DNA of 64,000 bases from positions 682,001 through 746,000 of the forward strand of contig NZ_JASSVS010000001.1 in NCBI RefSeq assembly GCF_030250645.1. Reading direction: 5' to 3'. The stretch comes from Marinobacter azerbaijanicus (lineage in GTDB: Bacteria > Pseudomonadota > Gammaproteobacteria > Pseudomonadales > Oleiphilaceae). Both the position numbers and the translations under genes were made by a program. Shown here piece by piece: positions 1 through 9,117 of this stretch. Each line of letters opens with the position of its first letter. Positions within the stretch are counted from its first letter, which is position 1. Under the pieces are notes generated by a model that was not told where the DNA came from, did not search any database, and was given only the letters and a program-made list of their open reading frames with translations.

Positions 1-35
1 GCACCCTGGCCTTCACCGCCCGGGAATTCAGGCGC

Positions 36-1175
36 GTGAAGAACTGGCTGCCCCGGAAACACCTGCCCAAACCCCATGCCTCTGATCTGTTCGATCTTTC
101 ACTGACGGATGACCAGCGCATGATCACCGATCTGCTCGGTTGCTATGCCCGGGATGAGCTGAGGGGGGCTGCCGCCGTTGCGGACGAAGCCGGAGAGATA
201 CCGGACGGAATCAGTAAATCGGCTACCGACCTGGGCCTGGCGCTCTATGCGATACCGGAAGAATTCGGCGGCGTGGCGGAACACCAGTCTCCGGTAACCA
301 GCGTGTTGATCGCCGAACACCTGGCCTGGGGGGACATGGGCCTGGCTACCGCCCTGTTGGCGCCTTTCAGTGTGGCCCAGGCCATTACCCGTTGGGGCAC
401 GGGAGAACAGCAAAGCCGGTACCTGCCGGCATTCTGTGGAGAGCAGCCACCGGTAGCCACAATCGCCATCGACGAACCAGCACCGCTGTTCGATCCGCTC
501 ACTCTGCAGACCGCTGCCCGGAGAACCAGCACCGGCTATGCCATAACCGGCCTCAAGAACGCTGTCATACGGGGAGAGCACGCGGAACTCCTGCTGGTTG
601 CGGCAGAACTCGAGGGACAACCGAGACTGTTCATCATCGAGGCAGGAACCCCCGGGATCAGCATCAAGGCCGACCCTGCCATGGGACTTGGAGCGGCTGG
701 GACAGTCCGTTTGCAGCTGGAGAACGTCAAGCTGCCGGCTGATGCCCTGCTGGGAGACGATGATTTCGACTACCAGTGTTTTCTCGACTGTGGCTCCCTG
801 CTTCGCTGCGGTCTTGCCATCGGTACCTCCCAGGCCATACTGGATTACGTGGTTCCTTACTGCAATGACCGGGAAGCCTTTGGCGAACCCATCAGCCATC
901 GCCAGTCCGTTGCCTTCATGATCAGCAACCTGGCGATCGAAACAGACAGCATGCGCATGCTCACCTGGCGTGCCGCCAGCCGCCTGGAGCAGGGTCTGCC
1001 AGCACGCCGTGAAACCGCCCTGGCAAGGTTGCTGTGCAACGAAAAGGCCATGGAAGCCGGCACCAATGGCGTGCAACTACTGGGTGGTCATGGCTTCGTC
1101 AAGGAACACCCCGTGGAGCGCTGGTATCGGGATCTGCGTTCCATTGCCACACAGACCGGTGGCCTGCACGCCTGA
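36..1175 (+). CDS. acyl-CoA dehydrogenase family protein (small subunit-like, start uncertain)
   Basis: Flavoprotein of the acyl-CoA dehydrogenase fold: an N-terminal helical domain (about residues 20-130), a middle beta domain (130-240) and a C-terminal helical bundle ending in GGHGFVKEHPVERWYRD. Family members oxidise acyl-CoA to enoyl-CoA in beta-oxidation. The usual C-terminal EGT-type motif carrying the catalytic Glu is not visible; the tail reads RSIATQTGGLHA, so this may be a partner subunit rather than a complete enzyme. The GTG start is tentative because the frame stays open to the left edge. It lies 49 bp upstream of a second acyl-CoA dehydrogenase on the same strand, suggesting one operon. 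Confidence 0.8.
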   Translation: MKNWLPRKHLPKPHASDLFDLSLTDDQRMITDLLGCYARDELRGAAAVADEAGEIPDGISKSATDLGLALYAIPEEFGGVAEHQSPVTSVLIAEHLAWGDMGLATALLAPFSVAQAITRWGTGEQQSRYLPAFCGEQPPVATIAIDEPAPLFDPLTLQTAARRTSTGYAITGLKNAVIRGEHAELLLVAAELEGQPRLFIIEAGTPGISIKADPAMGLGAAGTVRLQLENVKLPADALLGDDDFDYQCFLDCGSLLRCGLAIGTSQAILDYVVPYCNDREAFGEPISHRQSVAFMISNLAIETDSMRMLTWRAASRLEQGLPARRETALARLLCNEKAMEAGTNGVQLLGGHGFVKEHPVERWYRDLRSIATQTGGLHA

Positions 1176-1224
1176 CCATCATAGAGCGCCTTTGATCACC
1201 CTCTATCATCACGAGGAGACACCC

Positions 1225-2433
1225 ATGAATCTGGAAATCCCAAGGAAATTCACTCCGCTGATCAATCAGGCTCAGCAGGTCGCCCGTGAAGTGTTCCGAC
1301 CGATCTCGCGCAAATACGACCTTGCAGAGCACGAATACCCCAGGGAGCTGGACCTGTTCGCCTCCATTATGGACGGCATGAATGATGGCGCGGCCGACGG
1401 CGGCACTGGTGCCGGAAAGCTTGCCCGGTCCGACGGCAGCGGCGGAACGGGCAACCGCAACGGCACCAACATGAAAACCGTGCTGGGACTGACAGAGCTC
1501 TGCTGGGGCGATGTGGGCCTGGCCCTGTCCATTCCCCGTCAGGGCCTGGGAAACTCAGCCATTGCCGCCGTTGCCAATGACGAACAACTGGCCCGTCTTG
1601 GCAACACCTGGGCCGCCATGGCCATCACCGAACCCGGTGCCGGCTCTGACTCTGCGGCCATCCGCACCACAGCCACCGAAGACGGCGACCACTACATCAT
1701 CAATGGGGAAAAAATCTACGTCACCGCCGGCGAACGCGCCGACGCCGTTGTAGTCTGGGCAACCCTGGACCGCACCAAAGGCCGCGCCGCCATCAAGTCC
1801 TTCGTGGTGGAAAAAGGCACCCCAGGCATGACCGTCGAACGGCTGGAGAAAAAACTCGGCATCCGCGCCTCCGACACCGCCGCTATCCGCTTCGACAACT
1901 GCCGCGTTCCGAAAGAAAACCTCCTTGGCGACCCGGACATCAGCGTCGAAAAAGGCTTCGCCGGCGCCATGCAGACGTTCGACAACACCCGCCCCGTCGT
2001 TGCCGGCATGGCCATCGGTGTTGCCAGCGCCGCCCTGCAGAAAACCCGCGAACTCATCGCAGCCACCGGCACCGACCTGGAGTATCGCCACCAGACCTGG
2101 ACCCAACCTGCCGTCACCCGCGAACTCCAGCTCATGGAAGCCGAACTCGAAGCCGCCCGCCTGCTCACCCTCCGCGCCGCCTGGATGGCCGACAACGGCC
2201 TGCCCAACTCCAAAGAGGCTTCCATCGCCAAAGCCAAAGCCGGTCGCGTGGGCAACACCATCACCCTGCGCTGCGTGGAACTCTGTGGCAGCCTGGGATA
2301 TGGCCAGACCGAACTGCTGGAAAAATGGGCCAGGGACTCGAAAATCCTCGACATCTTCGAAGGCACCCAGCAGATCCAGCTGCTGATCATTGCCAGGAGA
2401 CTGCTGGGTAAGTCGTCGGCGGAGCTGAAATAA
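1225..2433 (+). CDS. acyl-CoA dehydrogenase
   Basis: A 402-residue acyl-CoA dehydrogenase that should oxidise acyl-CoA thioesters with FAD and pass electrons to ETF. Visible motifs are MAITEPGAGSDSAA in the middle domain, the C-terminal LCGSLGYGQTELLEKW, and DIFEGTQQIQ, whose Glu fits the catalytic-base position. A Gly/Ser/Asn-rich linker (about residues 53-83) precedes the catalytic domains; I recall it as usual for this subgroup. The frame is open further upstream, but ATG 1225 is preferred because GAGGAG lies just before it and because a longer start would overlap the upstream gene. The pair probably works together on a particular class of fatty acyl-CoA; the substrate cannot be read from sequence. 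Confidence 0.88.
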   Translation: MNLEIPRKFTPLINQAQQVAREVFRPISRKYDLAEHEYPRELDLFASIMDGMNDGAADGGTGAGKLARSDGSGGTGNRNGTNMKTVLGLTELCWGDVGLALSIPRQGLGNSAIAAVANDEQLARLGNTWAAMAITEPGAGSDSAAIRTTATEDGDHYIINGEKIYVTAGERADAVVVWATLDRTKGRAAIKSFVVEKGTPGMTVERLEKKLGIRASDTAAIRFDNCRVPKENLLGDPDISVEKGFAGAMQTFDNTRPVVAGMAIGVASAALQKTRELIAATGTDLEYRHQTWTQPAVTRELQLMEAELEAARLLTLRAAWMADNGLPNSKEASIAKAKAGRVGNTITLRCVELCGSLGYGQTELLEKWARDSKILDIFEGTQQIQLLIIARRLLGKSSAELK

Positions 2434-2517
2434 GCTAACCTGTGTGAAAGCGTCTAAAAATCAGGCAGGTGCAATAGGTTTCCGCCACAAGCACAGCGAG
2501 TAGCTCAAGGCCTGATC

Positions 2518-2626
2518 GCGGCGGATGTATCACTTCTCCCCAGACCGTGCATTGCCAAGGATGGCAATGCCGAGCCCCCATGGATGGGTTTACGGCGTGT
2601 CTGGGGAGAAGTGATACATCCGCCGC
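2518..2626 (+). repeat. Long-arm palindrome with two GGA hairpins, copy A
   Basis: Left arm 2518-2545 and right arm 2599-2626 are perfect 28-bp reverse complements. The 53-nt core between them contains GCCAAGGATGGC and CCCATGGATGGG, each able to form a small hairpin with AAGGA or ATGGA in the loop. Together they make a Y-shaped (three-way) structure. The core matches copies at 16431 and 36700, but the arms differ in sequence. It lies downstream of the acyl-CoA dehydrogenase and upstream of the ion-channel-like gene, both on the plus strand, so it is probably transcribed in the GGA sense. The rest of the 2434-2665 gap shows nothing else recognisable. Confidence 0.8.
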
Positions 2627-2665
2627 AGACTCCCAACATGCAGTCTTAAAGGCACACATAACTGA

Positions 2666-3673
2666 ATGCTGAAGATAAACCGAGAAAACCTGAAAACCAG
2701 CCACCAACTCATCTGGTTCACCATAGACTTCCTGATGCTCGGCCTGCTCATCATCAACCTGGCCTTCATCATCTTCGACTCGACCTACAACTTCGTCGCC
2801 ATCCAGAACCTGCTGGCCGAAAACGCCCCGGCGATCAAAGAGTTATACCACCCAATCCACGAAAACTTCATCTTCTACGACCTTATCTTCGTCAGCATAT
2901 TCCTGACAGAGTTCGTTATACGCTGGGGCTACTCTATCAAGGCAAAGGTCTACGACCGCTGGTATTTCTACCCGTTCATCCACTGGTACGACATCGTTGG
3001 CTGCATCCCTGTCGGCACCTTCCGTTTCCTGCGGATACTGCGGGTAATCTCCATCATCTACCGCCTGCACCAATACAAGGTGATCGACTTCACCCAAACC
3101 AAAGTCTTCCAGTTCTTCAACTTCTACTATGAAGCCTTCATGGAAGAACTCTCCGACCGGATCGTCATCAAAGTGCTTTCCGGAGCCCAGGAAGAAATCC
3201 GCCGTGGCTCCCCCCTGTTTGACCGCATCCAGAACGACATTCTCTACCCCAGGCGGGACATGCTCTCGGACTGGGTCTCCCAGCGCGTGGCAGAAGCCGC
3301 GCAGGAGGGATATGTACCCAATCGCGGCGCTCTTCGCAGCTATCTGGAGACCCGGGTAGACAATGCGCTCAAACAGAATCTGGAACTGTCGCGGCTGAAA
3401 TACCTGCCGGTGGTGGGCCCGACCATTCAGGAAACCCTGGAGGAGGCCGTAGGGGACATTGTGGCCAACGTTATCCACCAGATCCTGGAAGACCTCGCAT
3501 CCGCCTCCAACCACGCGTTTATTGAAGACATCGTCAATGTCTTCCTGCCTGCGCCTGAAGAAAACCGCGAACAGGAGGCGCCCAACGAGGCCCTGATCAA
3601 TCTGATCATCGAGATACTGGACGCGGTCAAGTCACAGGTGAAAGTCAAACACTGGCGCAGTGAGTTAACCTGA
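2666..3673 (+). CDS. voltage-sensor-like (ion transporter family) membrane protein
   Basis: A 335-residue inner-membrane protein. Four hydrophobic segments are visible at about residues 14-40, 65-88, 95-118 and 118-135. The fourth, FRFLRILRVISIIYRL, has Arg at every third position, as in the S4 helix of voltage-gated channels. No pore helix or selectivity filter follows; instead there is a soluble C-terminal region of about 190 residues. It therefore resembles a voltage-sensor domain without a channel pore, the type often labelled ion transporter in automated annotation. ATG 2666 has only a weak ribosome-binding site. The gene stands alone between copy A of the long-arm palindrome and the amidase gene; its function is unknown. 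Confidence 0.65.
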   Translation: MLKINRENLKTSHQLIWFTIDFLMLGLLIINLAFIIFDSTYNFVAIQNLLAENAPAIKELYHPIHENFIFYDLIFVSIFLTEFVIRWGYSIKAKVYDRWYFYPFIHWYDIVGCIPVGTFRFLRILRVISIIYRLHQYKVIDFTQTKVFQFFNFYYEAFMEELSDRIVIKVLSGAQEEIRRGSPLFDRIQNDILYPRRDMLSDWVSQRVAEAAQEGYVPNRGALRSYLETRVDNALKQNLELSRLKYLPVVGPTIQETLEEAVGDIVANVIHQILEDLASASNHAFIEDIVNVFLPAPEENREQEAPNEALINLIIEILDAVKSQVKVKHWRSELT

Positions 3674-3712
3674 TCTGACCCCCTCCCGCCGGATAATAAC
3701 AACGAGGAAGCC

Positions 3713-5194
3713 ATGAACCCATTGCACTACCGCTCCGCCACCGAACTTGTTGGCGACCTCAAGAACGGCAAGCTAAGCAGTGTCGAGGTTACCCGCGCCT
3801 TTCTGGACAGAATCCACCAACAAAACAGCGCCATTAATGCCGTTGTGACGCTGGACGAAGCCACTGCCCTGGAAAAAGCCCGGAGCGCCGATGAAGCCCT
3901 GGCCCGGGATGAACCCGCAGGCCCCCTCCACGGCCTGCCTTTAACACTGAAAGACACCTGGGAAGTTGCAGGAATGGTGTGTACCGCCGGTGCACCGGCC
4001 CTGAAGAATCACCTGCCGCAAAAACACGCGGACGTGGTCCGGCGACTGGAAGACGCTGGCGCCATCATTCTGGGAAAAACCAACGTTCCCATCTATGCCA
4101 CCGACCTGCAGAGTTACAACAAACTCTTTGGCGTCACCAACAACCCCCACAACGCAGAGCATACCCCGGGCGGCTCCTCAGGCGGTGCTGCCGCAGCCCT
4201 GGCGGCAGGCATGACACCCCTGGAAGTGGGCAGCGACCTGGCTGGCTCCATCCGGACACCCGCCCATTTCTGCGGCATTTTCGGTCACAAGCCTTCACGG
4301 GCGCTGGTATCGTTCCGGGGCCACATCCCGGGGCCACCGGGCACCGAATCCCGACCAGACCTGGCCGAGGGTGGCCCACTGGCACGCTCTGCAAAAGACC
4401 TGGAATTGCTGCTGGGCGTGATTGCCGGTCCGGCTGAACGGGAGCGCAACAGTTGGCAACTGGCCATGGCGCCGGCAGCCATCCAGTCACTGGAACAGGC
4501 CCGCGTAGGGCTCTGGCTGAAAGACCCCCTGTGCCCGGTAGATGGCGAACTGGTGAAAGGCTACGAACAACTGGGCCGCGACCTGGAAAACCGCGGCGCG
4601 TTGGTAGCCGAAGCACATCACAACCTGTTGAACCTGGAACATATCCTGCCGGCCTATTTCAACCTGCTGGGCAGCCTACTGAGCACCTCCATGAAACCGG
4701 CCCAGCGGCGGCAAATGAAATGGATTGCCAGGCTGGAAAAATGGCTACATCTGTTTGGACCGGTGACGGCCTTTATCGGCGAATATGGCCGCGGAGTAAA
4801 CCAACCGGTCTACCAGTGGATGGCATGGAATGAAACCAGGGAAAAAATGCGGGCAGAAATCATGTCGCTGTTCGAGGAATTCGATGTTCTTCTGACCCCG
4901 GTTACACCCACGACAGCCATTCGCCACGATCACAGCCACCCGGTTTTCAAGCGGCAGATTACCGTTGCCGGCCAACCCCGAGCCTACATGGACCAGTTCT
5001 GCTGGATTGCCCTGGCCACGCTACTGGGGCTGCCCGCAACCTCGGTACCCATTGGCAGAACGAAGGACGGATTGCCATTCAATGTGCAGGTGATCGGGGC
5101 ACCGGGAATGGATCTGACGACCATACGGTTTGCGGAGTTGCTGGAAGCAGATGGACTTGCCGGCTTCCAGCGCCCACCGGATCTCAGCCATTAA
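3713..5194 (+). CDS. amidase (amidase-signature family)
   Basis: A 493-residue amidase-signature hydrolase related to GatA and FAAH, which cleaves carboxylic amides using a Ser-cisSer-Lys triad. Lys80 (LPLTLKDTW), cis-Ser155 (TPGGSSGG) and nucleophile Ser179 (GSDLAGSIR) are all present with the expected 24-residue spacing between the serines. The context (no gatB or gatC) argues for a stand-alone catabolic amidase rather than the tRNA amidotransferase subunit. GAGGAAGCC upstream supports ATG 3713. Its last 11 bp overlap the 3' end of the convergent nhaD gene. The substrate is not predictable. Confidence 0.88.
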   Translation: MNPLHYRSATELVGDLKNGKLSSVEVTRAFLDRIHQQNSAINAVVTLDEATALEKARSADEALARDEPAGPLHGLPLTLKDTWEVAGMVCTAGAPALKNHLPQKHADVVRRLEDAGAIILGKTNVPIYATDLQSYNKLFGVTNNPHNAEHTPGGSSGGAAAALAAGMTPLEVGSDLAGSIRTPAHFCGIFGHKPSRALVSFRGHIPGPPGTESRPDLAEGGPLARSAKDLELLLGVIAGPAERERNSWQLAMAPAAIQSLEQARVGLWLKDPLCPVDGELVKGYEQLGRDLENRGALVAEAHHNLLNLEHILPAYFNLLGSLLSTSMKPAQRRQMKWIARLEKWLHLFGPVTAFIGEYGRGVNQPVYQWMAWNETREKMRAEIMSLFEEFDVLLTPVTPTTAIRHDHSHPVFKRQITVAGQPRAYMDQFCWIALATLLGLPATSVPIGRTKDGLPFNVQVIGAPGMDLTTIRFAELLEADGLAGFQRPPDLSH

Positions 5195-6521
5195 TCATGA
5201 AGTGCACCCAGATACTTGCTCCATAGCCGAGGGCAATTGCCGGTGTCCATTTCAGGTGGCTGAGAAAAGTATACTGCCCCCTCGCCTGCCCCATCAGGGC
5301 GACACCGGCGGCTGAACCGATCGACAGCAGGCTGCCGCCGACGCCGGCTGTCAAGGTAACCAGTAACCATTGGAAGTCCGGCATTGCCGGGTTCATGGTC
5401 AGTACCGCAAACATCACCGGGATATTGTCCACCAATGCCGAAATCACCCCGATCATGACGTTGGCAAAGGTAGGCCCCAGATCGCCATACAATGTGGCTG
5501 ACATCATACCCAGGTAACCAATAAAGCCCAGGCCGCCAACCGCCATGATAACGCCGTAAAAGAAAAACAGCGTATCCCACTCCGAACGGGCAATGTGAGA
5601 AAACACGTCAAAGGCACGACGGCCCTGCGTCCGGTCGCCGGAACTGTCTCCGGGTGGCGTTTCAAAGCTTTCGTTCCAGTGGTACTCCTCGTGGCGCTTG
5701 AGGTAAAAACCAAAAACCTTCAGGTAACCCAGCCCCGTCATCATGCCGAATACCGGAGGGATATGCAGGAACTGGTGAAAACTGATGGCAGTGGCGATGG
5801 TCAGCAGGAACAGAGCGCAGATCACCAGCCCGCCCGGACGAATGACGTTGTCGTAGGACTCAGGCGAGGACGGTTGCCCTTTCGGCAGGGCAAAATGCAT
5901 CAGCGCAGCCGGCACAAGGAAGTTCACCATCGACGGCAGCAGCAGGTGGAAAAAATCCTGAAATGGAAGAATGCCTTTCTGCCAGACCATCAATGTAGTG
6001 ATATCACCAAACGGGCTGAACGCACCCCCAGCATTGGCACCCACCACGATATTGATACAGGAAAGTGAGACAAAAGCAGCGCTGTCCCGGCCCACCGCCA
6101 TCACCACCGCACACATGATCAGTGCTGTGGTCAGGTTGTCCGCTACCGGCGAGATACAGAATGCCAGAATACCGGTAATCCAGAACAGGCGCCGGTATCC
6201 GTAGCCCTTGCCCAGCAGCCAGATCCGCAGTTGATCGAAAACGCCGCGCTCAAGCATGGCGTTTATGTAGGTCATCGCCACCAGCAGGAAGAAGAACAGT
6301 TCGGCGTATTCGAGGAAATTGTGACGGATCGCATCCTCGACTTCGCCACTGGCTCCTGCAGCCCGATAGGTAATGGCCACCAGCACCCAGATCAGTCCGG
6401 CGGCGATCAACATAGGCTTGGACTTACGCAGGTGGATCCGCTCCTCCAACATCACCAGAACGTAAGCCAGTCCAAAAATCGCCAGCGCCAGATAGCCTAC
6501 CGGATGGTCAACAAGGTTCAT
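5184..6521 (-). CDS. nhaD: sodium:proton antiporter NhaD
   Basis: A 445-residue polytopic membrane protein of the NhaD family (ion transporter superfamily), which exchanges Na+ or Li+ for H+ and supports salt and alkali tolerance. Family-typical stretches visible are CISPVADNLTTAL and GANAGGAFSPFGDITT, with multiple hydrophobic helices throughout. The ATG overlaps the stop of the secDF reading frame as ATGA, so it is likely translationally coupled to the upstream gene. Its 3' end overlaps that of the amidase gene. It fits a marine or halotolerant lifestyle. Confidence 0.9.
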   Translation of the reverse strand: MNLVDHPVGYLALAIFGLAYVLVMLEERIHLRKSKPMLIAAGLIWVLVAITYRAAGASGEVEDAIRHNFLEYAELFFFLLVAMTYINAMLERGVFDQLRIWLLGKGYGYRRLFWITGILAFCISPVADNLTTALIMCAVVMAVGRDSAAFVSLSCINIVVGANAGGAFSPFGDITTLMVWQKGILPFQDFFHLLLPSMVNFLVPAALMHFALPKGQPSSPESYDNVIRPGGLVICALFLLTIATAISFHQFLHIPPVFGMMTGLGYLKVFGFYLKRHEEYHWNESFETPPGDSSGDRTQGRRAFDVFSHIARSEWDTLFFFYGVIMAVGGLGFIGYLGMMSATLYGDLGPTFANVMIGVISALVDNIPVMFAVLTMNPAMPDFQWLLVTLTAGVGGSLLSIGSAAGVALMGQARGQYTFLSHLKWTPAIALGYGASIWVHFMING

Positions 6522-9047
6522 GGAATCAACTCCAGTTCACGACGAATTTCATCGGCCGTTGGCCGCAACTGTGCCAACCCCCTCCCGGCTCGCCTCTGGC
6601 CCAGGTAGAACAGAATCGGTGATGCAATGAAAACCGATGAACTGGTGCCGATGACGATACCGAACAGCATAGGCAAGGCAAAACTTGCTACAGCCACACC
6701 TCCAGCGATGCCCATGGGCAGCAGAGCCAGGAATGTGGTCACCGAGGTAAAGACGGTGCGGGTCAGGGTCGAGGAAATGCTCTCATTCAGCAACTCCAGC
6801 ATTGGCCGACCGGGCGTTCTGCGCAGATTTTCACGGATACGATCGAACACAACTACCTTGTCGTTGACGGAATAGCCGATGAGGGCAAGAAGCGCCGCTA
6901 CGGCCGTCAGATTAAACTCTATGCCAGCCAGGACGAAGAAACCGATGGTTTTGGTGATGTCCAGCGCAATGGTCAATGTCGCGGCCAACGCGAAGTGTGA
7001 TTCGAAGCGAATCCAGAGATACGCGAGCATACCGACGCCGGCCAGCAGAACCGCCAGAATCGTGGCATCACTGAATCCCCCACTGACTTTGGGCCCGACC
7101 ATATCGATCCGAGGAAACTCGGCATCCGGCTGCGCCGCGAAAACAGCCGTTTTCAGCAGTGCCACCTGCGAAGCTGTTGCACCGGGCTCTCCCTGCTCAA
7201 CTGGCAGGCGGACCAGGAAACGCCCGTCAGCGCCGAACTCCTGAATGGCGGCTTCATCAAGGCCATGGGACTGCAATGTGGTGCGCAACTGCTCCACCGT
7301 TGCTGTACCGGCCTGCACCTCAACCACGGTACCCCCGGTGAAATCAACGCCGTATTTCAGCCCAGGCTGGACAAGCAGGCCAATGGCAGCCACCGACAAC
7401 ACCGCCGATACCAGCAATCCGGCCACGCGGGCACGCATAAAGTTCACACCCCTCTCGCTGAGCCTGTCCAGCCAGGCGATGCCGGAAATCACCAACAGCT
7501 CCCGGGCCCTGCCCCGAATTCGCCACTCCATGATCAGCCGGGTAACCGCAATTGCGGTAAACAGGGACGTCAACAAACCAATACCAATGGTGACCGCAAA
7601 TCCCCGCACCGGCCCACTGCCAACCAGGAACAGAAGGCAGACGGCAGACGGCGATCAGGGTGGTGACGTTGGAATCCAGGATGGTTATATAGGCCTTACC
7701 AAACCCTTGCCTGAGAGCCATCCACGCAGGCTTGCCCTTGCGGGATTCCTCCCGGATACGCTCGTTGATCAGAATGTTGGCGTCCACGGCCATGCCGATG
7801 GTAAGAATAATTCCGGCGATGCCCGGCAGTGTCAGGGTAGCGCCGAGCAGGCTCAACACCCCGAACAGCAACCCTATGTTTACCGTCAGGCCCACACAGG
7901 CGATCAGCCCCCAGCGTCCGTAAAGCCCTACCATGAAGGCAATCACCATGGCGGCTCCCAGCAAACCCGTGGTCAGCCCCATGGCAATGGCGTCACTGCC
8001 GAGGTCAGGGCCAACCGTGCGCTCCTCCGCCACATGCAGTGGGGCGGGTAAGGCGCCAGCCCTAAGCAGCAAGGCCAGGTTGCTGGCCTCCCTGGTTGTA
8101 AAGGCGCCGCTGATTTCGCCACTGCCGCCGCCGATAACACTGCGAATGACAGGTGCCGTGATTACCTTGCCATCCAGAACGATGGCAAGGGCCCGGCCGA
8201 TATTGTCCCGGGTCATATCATCAAACAGGCGAGCACCTTCATTGTCCAGCTCGAAATTGACAGTCGGTTCGCTGGTGTCAGGGTTAAACGCCATTTGCGC
8301 ATCCCGGATACGCTCACCGGGCATGGCGACCCGTTTCTCCAACTGATACTGGCCTTCTCCGTCAGCGCCCGGCAGGGAGAACACGGCAACCCCTTCCCCC
8401 ATCTCCCGCGTCACCCAGTGGAAACTCATCTTCGCCGTGGTACCCAGTAGCTGGCGGATTTCACCGGGATCGGCGACACCCGGCATCTGCACCAGGATGC
8501 CGTCACTGCCCTGACGGGTAATACTGGGGTCCACCAGGCCGGTTTCGTCGAGCCGCCTGCGCACCACTTCCAGGCTTCGTTCCACGGCATCCCGGGACAC
8601 ACTCTCCCGCCAGGCTTCGGTCAGGGTCAGCACCAGACGCTCACCACTCTGGTCAACCTCAAAGCGGCGCGAGCCATCGGGGGTTTCCCGGGCCAGCTCG
8701 CGGGCAAGGTTCGCCGCTTCAGGCAACTGGTCGGATTGGCGCACCGGCACCTCAACACGGCCCCCGATCATCAGGGCCCTGCCATAGCGAATACCCGCCT
8801 CGCGCAGGGTTCTGGCCAGTTCTTCCGCTATGGCCTGGCGCTCGCCGGAAAACAGGTCTTCAAGGTCGGCCTGCAAAAGCAAATGGGATCCACCCTGGAG
8901 GTCCAGCCCCAGGGACACTGTGTTTTTCAGGTACCAGTCCGGCAACTTTCCGGAGAGGTTGTGGGAAAGAAGATTCGGTAATGCACTCAGCAAACCGAGC
9001 GCTATCACCAGGCCGTAAACCACGGCCCGTGAACGCAGGGATTTCAT
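6518..9047 (-). pseudogene. secDF: secDF fusion gene, frameshifted by a 7-bp tandem duplication
   Basis: SecD and SecF normally form the membrane complex that uses proton motive force to finish Sec export. Here both lie in one continuous frame, as a SecDF fusion. The SecD part (GLDLQGGSHLLLQ near the N-terminus) runs through NVTTLIAV at about residue 465, then leaves frame. The downstream frame resumes at LLFLVGSGPVRGFAV and continues without a stop through SecD's last helices into SecF (DFTGGT). The break is a repeated GGCAGAC unit (7636-7642 and 7643-7649, plus strand); removing one copy restores an uninterrupted frame of about 840 residues. ATG 9047 has AGGAT upstream. It is either a true mutation, a slippage site or a sequencing error. 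A fused extra copy suggests a paralogue; separate secD and secF are expected elsewhere. Confidence 0.88.
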
Positions 9048-9117
9048 GGGCAATCCTCAATGAACGTCAGCTATGCTAAATGGCTGTCCTGATGAACGGC
9101 CACAACCAAATGGAGGA

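Noticed and set aside
970..1224. Upstream extension of the second acyl-CoA dehydrogenase
   Set aside because: It overlaps the preceding gene by about 200 bp; ATG 1225 has a good ribosome-binding site and fits family length.
2518..2626. Simple Rho-independent terminator explanation for the long-arm palindromes
   Set aside because: The right arms are not followed by T runs, and a simple terminator does not need a conserved two-hairpin core.
2435..2707. 90-codon minus-strand open frame across copy A
   Set aside because: It crosses the palindrome, has no ribosome-binding site or family features and overlaps the next gene's start.
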